NCBI RefSeq assembly: GCF_012843265.1
Contig: NZ_JABAIT010000018.1
Span: 1-64,000, forward strand
Source of the DNA: Bacillus sp. DNRA2
GTDB taxonomy: Bacteria > Bacillota > Bacilli > Bacillales > Cytobacillaceae
Direction of reading: 5' to 3'
Length of the DNA stretch: 64,000 bases
Below, piece after piece: positions 43,739-52,622 of the stretch. Each line of letters opens with the position of its first letter. The stretch's first letter is position 1. The notes beneath the pieces are model-generated. The model was not told the origin of the DNA. It saw only the letters and a program-made list of their open reading frames with translations, and made no database searches. Both the position numbers and the translations under genes were made by a program.

Positions 43739-44029
43739 TTAATCACCTGGGCCAATAAATAGTTTTGCTTCGGGGGAAAGGACTCTAACTTTTCCCTTCA
43801 CTTCCTCCAAATGGATTCGGATCATGTGAGTGAGGTTACTTGCTTGTTTGATTGTTAACCTACCTTGTATTGCCAGCTTTCTCGTTGCGCTTCTCACTTT
43901 CTCTGTCATACTGAACAAGGTCATGATTTTAACTCGTGTAAGAACTTTCCGGATGAGCTCCCGTGCATCAATCTCTTTCACACTTTTAGTTAGACTAGGA
44001 ACCTTTCGATGTAGCAAAAATACTCTCAT
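43739..44029 (-). CDS. Hypothetical basic protein
   Basis: A 96-residue, arginine/lysine-rich, helical protein (LIRKVLTRVKIMTLFSMTEKVRSATRKLAIQGRL). GGTAGTGAT precedes the ATG. No family was recognised and there is no terminator right behind it, so reality as a gene is moderately supported. Confidence 0.45.
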   Translation of the reverse strand: MRVFLLHRKVPSLTKSVKEIDARELIRKVLTRVKIMTLFSMTEKVRSATRKLAIQGRLTIKQASNLTHMIRIHLEEVKGKVRVLSPEAKLFIGPGD

Positions 44030-44274
44030 ACTATCACTACCTTTCCGAAAAGAGTCAGGGTGCGATCCCTGTATATATATAATTCAAGCTTATCTTAATA
44101 TTTCCTTTACAATTAGATTAAAATTTTGTCGTCAATTTCTTATAAAAATCAAGCAAATACAACATTTTTTTAGCAAGTTTTGTCAATCTACGTTAAGATA
44201 AGCGATAGGTCAATTAAAGATAATGAATAAGTAAAGAGGATGAAATATAGTTGAATACAAGTAAGGAAAAAACC

Positions 44275-45204
44275 ATGAACTATCTATACACTTATGCAAG
44301 TTATCAAGATGAGCGGGATTTGGTAGCACTGGAGATGCGCTCGTTGTTTGGAGAGGATTCTCAAGCGGGAGTAATTGAAAGTCCGAAAAAAATTGAACCG
44401 AGCAGAAGCCCGTTTATAAAAGAAAGAATTGAAATTATCGTAGATGCATCATGTTTGGAAGAATTACTAAAAAAAGTGGAATCACTACCTCCGTTTAGAG
44501 AATCTTTCAAGGTGAAATACGTAAAACGAGGAGGTTTTGGAATAAAAGAAGGAGCAGATAAGCGCCGTAACATTGAAAAAGAAATTGGCTTACGACTAAG
44601 TGGCGTTGCAAACTTACAAAATCCACAGCTACTATTCGGAGTCATAAACATTGAGGGAAGGTGGCTTTTTGGTAAATATGAAAAAAGTGAATCCGTTTGG
44701 TTTCATCATCAACAAAAGCCACACAGCTACTCAACCGCGCTAAATACGCGTGTTGCAAGGGCTGTTGTGAATATTGCAATACCAAATACAATTGGAGTGA
44801 AGGCAATCGATCCATGCTGTGGAATTGGTACCGTCCTTGTTGAGGCGCTTTCGATGGGAATCGATATCGTTGGCAGTGAAAGAAACCCGTTGATACTAAA
44901 AGGAACGAGAGAAAATATTGCCCATTTTGGATACAAGAGTGAAGTGAAATTAGCTGATATCCGGGATATTGACAAGAAATATGATGTTGCTATCATTGAT
45001 TTACCATATAATTTATGCTCCGTTATTACTCCAGAAGAGCAGCTTGAAATGCTCCAAAGCGCACAAGGTATTGCAAACAGAGTGGTTATCGTGACCGTTG
45101 AATCTATCGATGAAATCTTGCCGGCAGCAGGCTTAACGGTTGTAGACAGAGCGATTGTAAAAAAGGGAACATTTACTCGTGAAATTATAGTCTGTATATC
45201 TTAA
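44275..45204 (+). CDS. TRM11-like RNA methyltransferase
   Basis: About 309 residues. The N-terminal half (MNYLYTYASYQDERDLVALEMRSLFG) resembles the THUMP-like region of the TRM11 family. The C-terminal half is a Rossmann methyltransferase with motif I AIDPCCGIGTVLVEA, acidic Glu in VGSERNP and motif IV VAIIDLPYNL (variant of the DPPY N6/N2 amino-methylase box). It probably methylates an RNA base amine. The ATG at 44275 fits the family start; the TTG at 44251 with GAGGATG upstream is an equal alternative. Confidence 0.82.
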   Translation: MNYLYTYASYQDERDLVALEMRSLFGEDSQAGVIESPKKIEPSRSPFIKERIEIIVDASCLEELLKKVESLPPFRESFKVKYVKRGGFGIKEGADKRRNIEKEIGLRLSGVANLQNPQLLFGVINIEGRWLFGKYEKSESVWFHHQQKPHSYSTALNTRVARAVVNIAIPNTIGVKAIDPCCGIGTVLVEALSMGIDIVGSERNPLILKGTRENIAHFGYKSEVKLADIRDIDKKYDVAIIDLPYNLCSVITPEEQLEMLQSAQGIANRVVIVTVESIDEILPAAGLTVVDRAIVKKGTFTREIIVCIS

Positions 45205-45306
45205 CTTTGTTAACAAAATGGACTTTAACGGGGTTTTGGTTATCGGGAATGGATACTTCGACTTAATGATACCCCATTAAAAAGTGATCACTGAGTTATT
45301 AGCACT

Positions 45307-45389
45307 TCAAGGGGTTGCATTGGAGCTACATTTTTCAAGAAACTTAGCCAAAAGTAGTCTCAATGGGTTGCATTGGAGCTACATTTTTC
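45307..45389. repeat. Two direct 30-bp repeats, period 53
   Basis: TCAA-N-GGGTTGCATTGGAGCTAC-ATTTTTC occurs at 45307-45336 and 45360-45389 with one difference. The 340-base gap holding them has no gene; a terminator-like hairpin follows at 45443. Confidence 0.7.
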
Positions 45390-45442
45390 GTGTGATTTAC
45401 CTATCGTAGTTTCAATTCATTACATCAGCTACGATATTAAGT

Positions 45443-45475
45443 GCACCCTAACAGTCGTTGGGGTGTATTTTTAAT
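45443..45475 (+). terminator. Terminator or attenuator ahead of the mocA-like gene
   Basis: CACCCTAAC pairs with GTTGGGGTG over a four-base loop, followed by TATTTTTAA. It lies 240 bases after the methyltransferase gene and 73 before the mocA-like gene, so it may be a leader attenuator. Confidence 0.55.
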
Positions 45476-45547
45476 GTCATCAAATCGATTTTGATTAATA
45501 GTATTCTATTAAGAAAAGCGGAGGAACGCTGTTATGGAGGTATTCAA

Positions 45548-46150
45548 ATGGAGGCAATCATCTTGGCTGCTGGTTATTCTAGCCGCGCCAATGCATATAA
45601 AATGACATTACCAATAGGGGAAAAGACTGTATTGGAGCATACCATATCTAAATTTGAAGGAGTATGCAGCAGGGTAATTATCGTCATTGGATATAAACCA
45701 GAAATCATTGAAGCGGAAATTGTAAAAGTGATCGCTAAAGCTCATTACACTTATCGAATTGATTTAGTTTTCAATAAAGATTTTAAGCAGGGCATGTTCA
45801 GTTCAATCAAAGCTGGTTGTAGAGAAATAAAATCTCCAAACTTCTTTCTGACACCAGGAGATTGTTCACTCGTTAACAAAGAAACAGTCAAGTATTTAGC
45901 AAAACAATCCGGAGACGTTATCATACCTAGTTTTACTTTTAAAGGAGGTCATCCGATTAAATTATCGAGTAAAGTTAAGAAGCAAGTTCTTGAATCCAAT
46001 TCTGAAAATAACTTGCGCGAGGTTCTTAACCAATATAAAAGAAACTATTTCGCAGTTAATGATCCTGGAGTAATAATGGATATTGACACACCCGAGGATT
46101 ATCAAAAGGCGTTGAAGTATTATCAACAATCATTGCATGAAAAAATTTGA
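45548..46150 (+). CDS. MocA/PucB-like molybdenum cofactor nucleotidyltransferase
   Basis: A 200-residue nucleotidyltransferase. AIILAAGYSSRANAYKMTLPIGEKTVLEH is the pyrophosphorylase loop, followed by FFLTPGDCSLV (metal Asp) and GGHPIKL. It resembles MocA, which makes the cytosine dinucleotide form of molybdopterin for hydroxylases, and B. subtilis PucB. ATGGAGG precedes the ATG at 45548. It stands first in the molybdenum hydroxylase gene group, about 140 bases ahead of the large subunit. Confidence 0.85.
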   Translation: MEAIILAAGYSSRANAYKMTLPIGEKTVLEHTISKFEGVCSRVIIVIGYKPEIIEAEIVKVIAKAHYTYRIDLVFNKDFKQGMFSSIKAGCREIKSPNFFLTPGDCSLVNKETVKYLAKQSGDVIIPSFTFKGGHPIKLSSKVKKQVLESNSENNLREVLNQYKRNYFAVNDPGVIMDIDTPEDYQKALKYYQQSLHEKI

Positions 46151-46287
46151 GCAAAGCTTAATTCGACTGTAACAATAGTGAATTAAGCTTTTTTTATAAA
46201 AAAAATCATAAAACATCAAACTCATTTATAAAATCGTAGGAAAAGGTTTTGTTTATTTTAAAAATTGAGTCGAAGGGTGTTGATGTA

Positions 46288-48450
46288 ATGAATCCCAAAG
46301 ACATAAGCACCTCAGTGCCGAAAAAAGATCATAAAGGTAAAGTATCGGGGCAGCTTACTTATATCAGTGATATAAAAGTAGAAAATATGGTTTATGGCGT
46401 ATTGTATCGTTCTCCGATTGCTTATGGAAAAATCATTTCGATTCAATTACCAAATTTTCCTGAAGGGTATGAGGTGGTCGGTGCAGAGAATATTCCTGGT
46501 CCGAATTATGTCAAAATAATCAACGAAGATCAGCCAATTTTTGCTAACGAATGGGTCAATTATATTGGAGAACCGATTCTCATGCTCGTTGGTAAAGAGT
46601 TGCAAGTACTGTATCGTTTGTTAATTGAAATCAAAGTAGATTTTGAGGAGCATCCAGCAATCTATACTTTGGATGAAGCAATAAACCAAATCGATAAATC
46701 ACAGGTCGTAATGGCGAACTATAAATTTGGTGAAGAATTAGACGTAATTGCTCAAATAGAGCAGGGAGCAAACCGAATAATAGAAGAAGAATTTATAACA
46801 GGATATCAAGAGCATGTTTATCTTGAGCCACAGGGAATGCTTGCTGTTTATAAAGATGATGAAATCGTTGTCCAAGGTTCAATGCAATGTCTGTATTATA
46901 TAAAGAACGCCCTGTTAAATGCTTTAAATTGTAAGGATGAAGAGGTTCGGGTTGTTCAAAGCCCTACCGGCGGAGGATTTGGAGGCAAAGAAGATTATCC
47001 ATCGATGATGGCTTGTCACGTTGCTGTTGCTGCAAAGGCTGTGAAGAAGTCAGTGATGCTCGTGTTTGATCGATCAGAGGATATGCTGGTCACAACGAAA
47101 CGGCATCCAGCAAAACTCAAATATCGAACTGCCCTTGATAAGGCTGGAAATATCTTAAGTATGAATGTTTTGATTTACCTTGATGGTGGTGCAAATGTAG
47201 GATTAAGTTCTGTTGTGCTCCAACGTGCTCTCATAAACAGTGCGGGCGTATATAATATTCCTCATTTTCATGCTGAAGGATATGTGCTAAAAACCAATAC
47301 CGTGCCAAATGGTGCATTTAGAGGCTTTGGTGCACCACAAAGCTTCGCGGGAATTGAAAGTCATATCTCGCACATAAGTAAGTTGACCAACCTTGATCCA
47401 CTTGAATTTAAGCGAAAATACCTCGTCAAACAAGGTGACCCCACGATAACCAAAGGCAAATTTAGAGACCCAATTTTAATGGAAGAAATGGTAAAAGACC
47501 TCCTTGCAAGAACAGATTATAAAAAGAAAAAAGAAGAATTTCAACAATTTAATCAGCAAAGTGTCCGGTATAAAAAAGGAATTGGGGCCTCATTATTTCT
47601 CCATGGCTGCGGGTTTACTGGTAGTGGTGAACGCGATCATATAAAAGCGACAGTGAAACTAGTTAAATCAAAGGATGACCGAGTATCGTTGAAAATCTCA
47701 AATTCGGATATGGGACAAGGTATCGTAACAACTTTAAGCAAAATCGTTGCTAAAGAACTCGATCTTCCATTTGATGATGTGTTATATCCAGAACCTGATA
47801 CTAAAGAAGTACCTGATTCAGGTCCTACGGTTGCATCAAGGACGACGATGATTGTTGGAAAGTTACTTGAACGGGCGGCAAAAAAGCTGAAAACTGGATG
47901 GCAATCAGGTGTTGAGCAAGAGGTTCTTGAACATTATGTACATCGAGAAATGATTCCTTGGGACGAAAAAACATTTACTGGTGATGCATACCCCGCTTAT
48001 TCGTGGGGGGTGAATTTTGTTGAAGTGGAAGTTGATTCGTTAACTGGTAATGTCAAATTAGCAAAAGTATACGGCAATTATGAGGTTGGTAAAGTTATTG
48101 ATGAACGGATTATGAAGGGACAAATTGATGGTGGTTTGGCCCAGGGTTTAGCATACGGTTATTTGGAAAAGATGACTTCAAAAGAGGGACGAATTCAACA
48201 AAAAAGTATTTCCGATTACGGACCACCAACTTCAATGGATGTTGTAACAATCGAAAGCAAGATATTTGATAACCCATATGCAGATGGGCCATATGGAGCG
48301 AAGGGGGCAGGTGAATTGACCTTAATTGGAGGTGCACCCGCAGTTCAAGCAGCAATCGAGGATGCTTTACAAACATCTTTTCAGCAAATTCCAATTACAC
48401 CTGAACAAATTATTGAGAGTCTTAAGGTGAAAGAAGGTGGAAAGGGTTGA
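46288..48450 (+). CDS. Molybdenum hydroxylase large (Mo-cofactor) subunit, xanthine dehydrogenase type
   Basis: About 720 residues. Molybdopterin contacts GGGFGGKEDYPS (about 230-241), GAFRGFGAPQ (about 344-353) and SDMGQGIVTTLSKI are present, and the catalytic base Glu lies in GPYGAKGAGELTLIGGAP near 680. ATG 46288 has GAAGGGTG upstream. The stop overlaps the start of the iron-sulfur subunit. Subunit order B-D-E-C-A in puc terms points to a purine (xanthine) dehydrogenase, but nicotinate or another N-heterocycle is possible. Confidence 0.9.
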   Translation: MNPKDISTSVPKKDHKGKVSGQLTYISDIKVENMVYGVLYRSPIAYGKIISIQLPNFPEGYEVVGAENIPGPNYVKIINEDQPIFANEWVNYIGEPILMLVGKELQVLYRLLIEIKVDFEEHPAIYTLDEAINQIDKSQVVMANYKFGEELDVIAQIEQGANRIIEEEFITGYQEHVYLEPQGMLAVYKDDEIVVQGSMQCLYYIKNALLNALNCKDEEVRVVQSPTGGGFGGKEDYPSMMACHVAVAAKAVKKSVMLVFDRSEDMLVTTKRHPAKLKYRTALDKAGNILSMNVLIYLDGGANVGLSSVVLQRALINSAGVYNIPHFHAEGYVLKTNTVPNGAFRGFGAPQSFAGIESHISHISKLTNLDPLEFKRKYLVKQGDPTITKGKFRDPILMEEMVKDLLARTDYKKKKEEFQQFNQQSVRYKKGIGASLFLHGCGFTGSGERDHIKATVKLVKSKDDRVSLKISNSDMGQGIVTTLSKIVAKELDLPFDDVLYPEPDTKEVPDSGPTVASRTTMIVGKLLERAAKKLKTGWQSGVEQEVLEHYVHREMIPWDEKTFTGDAYPAYSWGVNFVEVEVDSLTGNVKLAKVYGNYEVGKVIDERIMKGQIDGGLAQGLAYGYLEKMTSKEGRIQQKSISDYGPPTSMDVVTIESKIFDNPYADGPYGAKGAGELTLIGGAPAVQAAIEDALQTSFQQIPITPEQIIESLKVKEGGKG

Positions 48451-48923
48451 TAAACTTTACACTGAATGGAAGGGTTGTAGAAACCAAAGCCCCAGCAACT
48501 ATGAGACTACTAGATGTATTACGAGATGAGTTTGAATTAATTGGTACAAAGGAGGGCTGTGGTGAAGGTGAGTGCGGAGCTTGTAGTGTTTTTGTAAATA
48601 ACCTTCTCCAAAACAGCTGTTTGATTCCAATAGGTTCAATAGTTGGAGCGGATGTTCAAACGATTGAAGGACTGATTGATACTGAGCAGTTTAAAGTTTT
48701 AGATGAGAGCTATTCCGTTGCGGGAGGCGTACAATGTGGCTATTGCATTCCGGGAATGATTATGGCGAGTGCAGCTTTGTTATCAAACAACCCAAAACCC
48801 TCAGAGACTGAAATCCGTGAAGGCATTTCCGGAAATTTGTGTAGGTGCACAGGATATAACATGATTGTTGATGCAATTAATCTGGCTGCGCAAAAAGGTG
48901 ATGGATTATGGCAGAAAAAATAA
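48447..48923 (+). CDS. Molybdenum hydroxylase [2Fe-2S] subunit
   Basis: A 158-residue electron-transfer subunit with two [2Fe-2S] clusters: the plant-ferredoxin type CGEGECGACSVFVNN...C (about 39-61) and the helical type QCGYCIPGMIM...NLCRCTGY (about 98-136). The start is TTG at 48447, four bases inside the large-subunit gene. It overlaps the next gene by 16 bases. The subunit is full length. Confidence 0.94.
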   Translation: MINFTLNGRVVETKAPATMRLLDVLRDEFELIGTKEGCGEGECGACSVFVNNLLQNSCLIPIGSIVGADVQTIEGLIDTEQFKVLDESYSVAGGVQCGYCIPGMIMASAALLSNNPKPSETEIREGISGNLCRCTGYNMIVDAINLAAQKGDGLWQKK

Positions 48924-49774
48924 TTGCTTATCGATTCGACCGATTAGACAAAACTCTTTATCAATTAAATATCGAGGACTGTATGATCATAGCAGGTGGA
49001 ACTGATGTGATGGTTCAATACAAAAATAGAAGAGGAGCACCTCCGAAGATATCCAAACCACTTATGTTCATTGATCACCTAACGGAACTCAAGCTAGTTT
49101 ATCAAAAAGATAAAGATCTGCATATTGGCGCATGTTGTACTTACAGTGATTTGCTTACAAATTCGCTAATACCATCACCATTAAAGGAAGCCATTAAGAT
49201 GATTGCTGCCCCGGCAATTAGAAATAGAGGGACGTTAGGAGGAAATATATGTAATGCATCTCCGGCTGGTGACACTCTACCTTTACTGTATATATACAAT
49301 GCAAAGCTCCTGTTGCGTTCTGTAAATGGCGACCGAGTCGTTGCAATTTGTGATTTTATCCAAGGACCACGAAGGATTCAGCGATTACAAAATGAAATAT
49401 TGGTTGAAATAATTCTTCCGATAATATTTGAGGATAGTACTTATGTGATGTTCGAGAAAGTGGGTAATCGAAACGCAGATGCCATCGCCAAGGTTTCTTT
49501 TGCAGGATTAGCCCAAATCAACAAGGGGCAAATTACTGAAATGCGTATTGCCTTTGGAGCAGTTGGACCTACAATGGTTCGCTCTGTTGATATTGAGAAA
49601 AAGTTGATTGGAAAACATGTTCCTTTAACTGATAAAGACATTACTGGGATATTGTCTGATTTTTCTAAAGTGATTAAGCCTATCGATGACCAGCGCTCCA
49701 CAGCGGTATACAGAAAAAAAGTTGCACTTAATTTGTTGCAATACTACCTAAGCACGATAGGGACGAATCCCTAG
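48908..49774 (+). CDS. Molybdenum hydroxylase FAD-binding subunit
   Basis: A 288-residue subunit. The FAD loop IAGGTDVMVQYKNRR (about 28-42) and the second signature APAIRNRGTLGGNICNASPAGDTLP (about 99-123) are typical of the CoxM/XdhB/PucC family. It passes electrons from the iron-sulfur clusters to NAD or another acceptor. It overlaps the [2Fe-2S] gene and is followed by the xdhC-type gene after about 45 bases. Confidence 0.93.
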   Translation: MAEKIIAYRFDRLDKTLYQLNIEDCMIIAGGTDVMVQYKNRRGAPPKISKPLMFIDHLTELKLVYQKDKDLHIGACCTYSDLLTNSLIPSPLKEAIKMIAAPAIRNRGTLGGNICNASPAGDTLPLLYIYNAKLLLRSVNGDRVVAICDFIQGPRRIQRLQNEILVEIILPIIFEDSTYVMFEKVGNRNADAIAKVSFAGLAQINKGQITEMRIAFGAVGPTMVRSVDIEKKLIGKHVPLTDKDITGILSDFSKVIKPIDDQRSTAVYRKKVALNLLQYYLSTIGTNP

Positions 49775-49820
49775 GAGGAATTATCTAACAATCCTTATCC
49801 GAAAAGGAGGGAGGAGAAAC

Positions 49821-50615
49821 ATGTTAATAACGGAAAAAGTTGCCCAACTCAACCGCGAAAATGAAACCTTTGCCCTTGCGACAATTATTGAGTCAAAAGG
49901 CTCTACGCCTCGGCATATTGGAAAAATGATCATATATCCCGATGGTGCGATTGAGGGGACAGTCGGGGGCGGATTGGCTGAACACTACATTATCTCAGAG
50001 GGGGTGAAATCCATCCAAGCTGGGAAATCAAAAATCGTCGAATATAAATTGAATAAACATGCAAAAGACGGAATTCACATGAATTGTGGAGGAACATTAC
50101 GGGTGTTTATTGAAGTCTATACACCAAGACCTGAACTCGTACTTGTAGGAGCCGGACATCTTGGACTCGCGATGGCGCAGCTCGCTGATTTTCTGGAATT
50201 TCCTTATTGTGTTGTAGATGATCGTCCTGGATATTGTACGAAGGAACGGTTCCCGAACGCGACCAGCCTTTATGTGAATGAGGATATTGGTAAAGCGGTA
50301 CTTGAGGCGAATCTTAATAAACACTCCTATGTGACAATTTTTACAAAGGATCGCGATGATATTGCTTTAAAAACAGCGCTGCAATTTCCATGTGCATACG
50401 TTGGGATGGTTGCTAGCAAGCGCAAGGTTATCAATATTTTTGAAAAATTAAAAAGTGAAGGTATTACACAAGTACAGCTAGACCAAGTCCGTTCACCAAT
50501 CGGCTTAGAGATTGGTTCGGAAACAGCACAAGAAATTGCCATTAGCATTATCGGTGAAATCATAAAAGTAAGTAGAGAATTAAAGCCTAGCAAAGAGAAA
50601 CAATTAATTAAATAA
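49821..50615 (+). CDS. XdhC/CoxI-family molybdenum cofactor insertion factor (PucA type)
   Basis: A 264-residue protein. XdhC_CoxI segments are FALATIIESKGSTPRHIGKMI and the GTVGGGLAE loop. The Rossmann part follows (LVGAGHLGLAMAQLADFLEF) with YVGMVASKRK and SPIGLEIGSETAQEIAISI. Such proteins bind the sulfurated molybdenum cofactor and insert it into hydroxylases. GGAGGGAGG lies upstream. A terminator ends the operon. Confidence 0.92.
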   Translation: MLITEKVAQLNRENETFALATIIESKGSTPRHIGKMIIYPDGAIEGTVGGGLAEHYIISEGVKSIQAGKSKIVEYKLNKHAKDGIHMNCGGTLRVFIEVYTPRPELVLVGAGHLGLAMAQLADFLEFPYCVVDDRPGYCTKERFPNATSLYVNEDIGKAVLEANLNKHSYVTIFTKDRDDIALKTALQFPCAYVGMVASKRKVINIFEKLKSEGITQVQLDQVRSPIGLEIGSETAQEIAISIIGEIIKVSRELKPSKEKQLIK

Positions 50616-50616
50616 A

Positions 50617-50656
50617 CAAAAAACCAGACTCAAAAAACAGTGAGTCTGGTTTTTAA
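50617..50656 (+). terminator. Terminator of the molybdenum hydroxylase operon
   Basis: AAAACCAGACTC/GAGTCTGGTTTT with T5. Confidence 0.88.
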
Positions 50657-50716
50657 TTATGCTTGATATTCCAAAACAAAACTTTCGACATGATCTACCG
50701 TTGCCAATATCCGCAG

Positions 50717-50809
50717 TTAGGAAGGGGTGAATACAAATAACGAGCATATTATTGCTAAAAATACAAGTCCAAAAATGATGAATAAGGTTATTATCATCGA
50801 CTTACTCAT
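50717..50809 (-). CDS. Tiny single-TM membrane peptide, 30 residues
   Basis: The peptide starts MSKSMIITLFIIFG and ends LFVFTPS: one transmembrane helix with a short basic N terminus. AAGGAAGGTG sits seven bases before the ATG, which supports a real gene. It resembles in shape the small subunits that stabilise membrane complexes (for example CydS), but no family was recognised. Confidence 0.5.
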   Translation of the reverse strand: MSKSMIITLFIIFGLVFLAIICSLFVFTPS

Positions 50810-51059
50810 ATGAGAACACCTTCCTTAAAATAAATACTAGAGTAATTATCAAGTATTGTTTTAAGGATATTATTTGATTGGAAGTTTAATGTGTTGAATT
50901 TATTGACAAATAGTTACAATACAAAAAAATCATCATTAGTGAAAAAATGCGAATATTTTGATGATCATAAAAGAGGAGTAATTTGAGCCACTCATTTCTA
51001 TAAGAAATACTCATGATGAATTGTACTAGGTGAAGTATTATGCGAGCGATGAATCTAGC

Positions 51060-51917
51060 TTAAAATTTATAAACCACTGGAACTTTTCCAATGCTTTTAT
51101 AGTGCTTTGGTGTAATGCCATATTTGTTTTTAAAGAGTGCGATGAAATGTGAAATATTTTCGTAACCAAGTTCATAGGCAACTTCAGTAACATTGTGATA
51201 TTCCAACAAATTTTTTGCTTGGGTGAGCTTAAGGTTGGTTATATATTCTTTAGGGGTTATTCCAATTATCTTTTTGAAAGAATTACAGAAATTGGCCTCT
51301 GACATATTTAGATCGTTAGCCAACTGACATATACTTATCGGCTGTTTGATATTATCTTGGATATATTTGATAGATTGGGTAATAGGATGATGATGTTCAA
51401 GATTTATAATCTGCTGTATGCCTTTTATTTGAACTAAATGATATACCAATTCCTGAGCATAAAGATCGATCAAGAATTCTTTATTTTTATCAAACATTGC
51501 AGAAACATTAGTAAGTTTACTCAAACATTTTCCGAGCTCTGCATTTATTTTACCTAGGAAAAATCTGTTTTCTTTAATTAGGTTATAATCTGCATCAATT
51601 TCAATACTAATCTTCTCTGTAACCTTTTTTAATAGGTTGTCGTTGAGTTCAAAAACTAAAGCTTTTGTAGGGATATCAATATCCATATGTACATTCGCAT
51701 GGGGTGGCAGAACAATAAATTGGCCAGGTTTGTAAGTAAATTGAATGTCCTTATTAATGGAAACATGTTTGCAACCTTCTATTATTGTACAAAGCCTAGT
51801 GTTTTCATATGATTTGTAATCACAATGCATTGGAGAAAGATCATAATATAGTAATTTTGTGTAATCAGTTTCTAAGCCTTCTACTAATTCAACAGCTCTA
51901 TTAAAATTAGTCAGCAT
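51060..51917 (-). CDS. AraC-family regulator, divergent from the AOR gene group
   Basis: A 285-residue regulator. The N-terminal cupin-like sensor (about 1-140; KPGQFIVLPPHANVHM) is followed by two helix-turn-helix units (about 180-280; ISICQLANDLNMSEANFCNSFKKIIGITPKEYI and VTEVAYELGYENISHFIALFKNKYGITP). AGGAGGTG precedes the ATG. It is divergent from the ferredoxin-AOR-hydrogenase genes across a 220-base AT-rich gap and is the best candidate for their regulator. Confidence 0.9.
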   Translation of the reverse strand: MLTNFNRAVELVEGLETDYTKLLYYDLSPMHCDYKSYENTRLCTIIEGCKHVSINKDIQFTYKPGQFIVLPPHANVHMDIDIPTKALVFELNDNLLKKVTEKISIEIDADYNLIKENRFFLGKINAELGKCLSKLTNVSAMFDKNKEFLIDLYAQELVYHLVQIKGIQQIINLEHHHPITQSIKYIQDNIKQPISICQLANDLNMSEANFCNSFKKIIGITPKEYITNLKLTQAKNLLEYHNVTEVAYELGYENISHFIALFKNKYGITPKHYKSIGKVPVVYKF

Positions 51918-52035
51918 TTATCAAACACCTCCTTATTTTAACTACTAGCATTTACATAGATATAGTACTATTTGGATTCATATTAAGATATGGATAATTC
52001 GTGACAAAAAAAATAGCATTACTTTTTAAAGATAA

Positions 52036-52060
52036 TTGTTAGTTTTTTAAAAAAATTAAC
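52036..52060. promoter_or_regulatory. Inverted repeat in the araC-AOR divergent promoter region
   Basis: GTTAGTTTTTTAAAAAAATTAAC reads nearly the same on both strands. TTGTTA overlaps its left end and CATTAT/TATAGT follows at about 18 bases, a possible promoter for the AOR genes. Confidence 0.4.
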
Positions 52061-52139
52061 ATTATAGTGAAAGCGTAATCATTATGACGTGTTTAGAGGA
52101 GGTGTAACTGGCATCGCAAATGCGGTAACCAGGATAATC

Positions 52140-52622
52140 ATGAGTAAAATATTAACGATTTCTCCTGAAAAATGCACCAACTGCAGAAGCTGTGAGTTGA
52201 TTTGTTCCTTTATTAAAACAGGTGAATTCAACCCGAGGGAATCGGCAGTAACTGTACTATTTTATGAAGAAGCTGCCATTTCAGTCCCAGTAATGTGTAT
52301 GCAGTGCGAAGACCCATCCTGTATGAAGGTATGCCCAGTAAATGCGCTTTCGAGAGATGAAAACGGCGCTGTTGTATCAGATTCGGAAAAATGTATTGTA
52401 TGTAAGATGTGTATCAGCGCTTGTCCTTTCGGAAATATTTCTTTCAGCGCTAGAGAAAAGAAAATCGTAAAGTGCGATCTGTGTGATGGTGATCCAAATT
52501 GTGCAAAAGTGTGTCTAGCTGGGGCAATTCAGTATGTAGATGGCACCACTGGCAATATAAACAAAAAACGGGTAATTGCAGAAAAATTTAAGGATTTGTT
52601 TGCGGAGGTGAAGAGTATATGA
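52140..52622 (+). CDS. Four-cluster ferredoxin-like protein, AOR partner
   Basis: About 160 residues with four [4Fe-4S] sets: [11 protein letters not shown] (about 12-22), [24 protein letters not shown] and [14 protein letters not shown]. This is the HycB/YdhY-type electron carrier subunit that accompanies aldehyde oxidoreductases. It overlaps the AOR gene. The ATG at 52140 has only a weak ribosome site (AGGATA). A perfect AGAGGAGGTG at 52095-52104 has no normal in-frame start after it, only ATC at 52113, so the true start is unclear. Confidence 0.9.
   Translation: MSKILTISPEKCTNCRSCELICSFIKTGEFNPRESAVTVLFYEEAAISVPVMCMQCEDPSCMKVCPVNALSRDENGAVVSDSEKCIVCKMCISACPFGNISFSAREKKIVKCDLCDGDPNCAKVCLAGAIQYVDGTTGNINKKRVIAEKFKDLFAEVKSI

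Noticed and set aside
45307-45389. CRISPR-like direct repeats
   Set aside because: Only two units, no further spacers and no cas genes.
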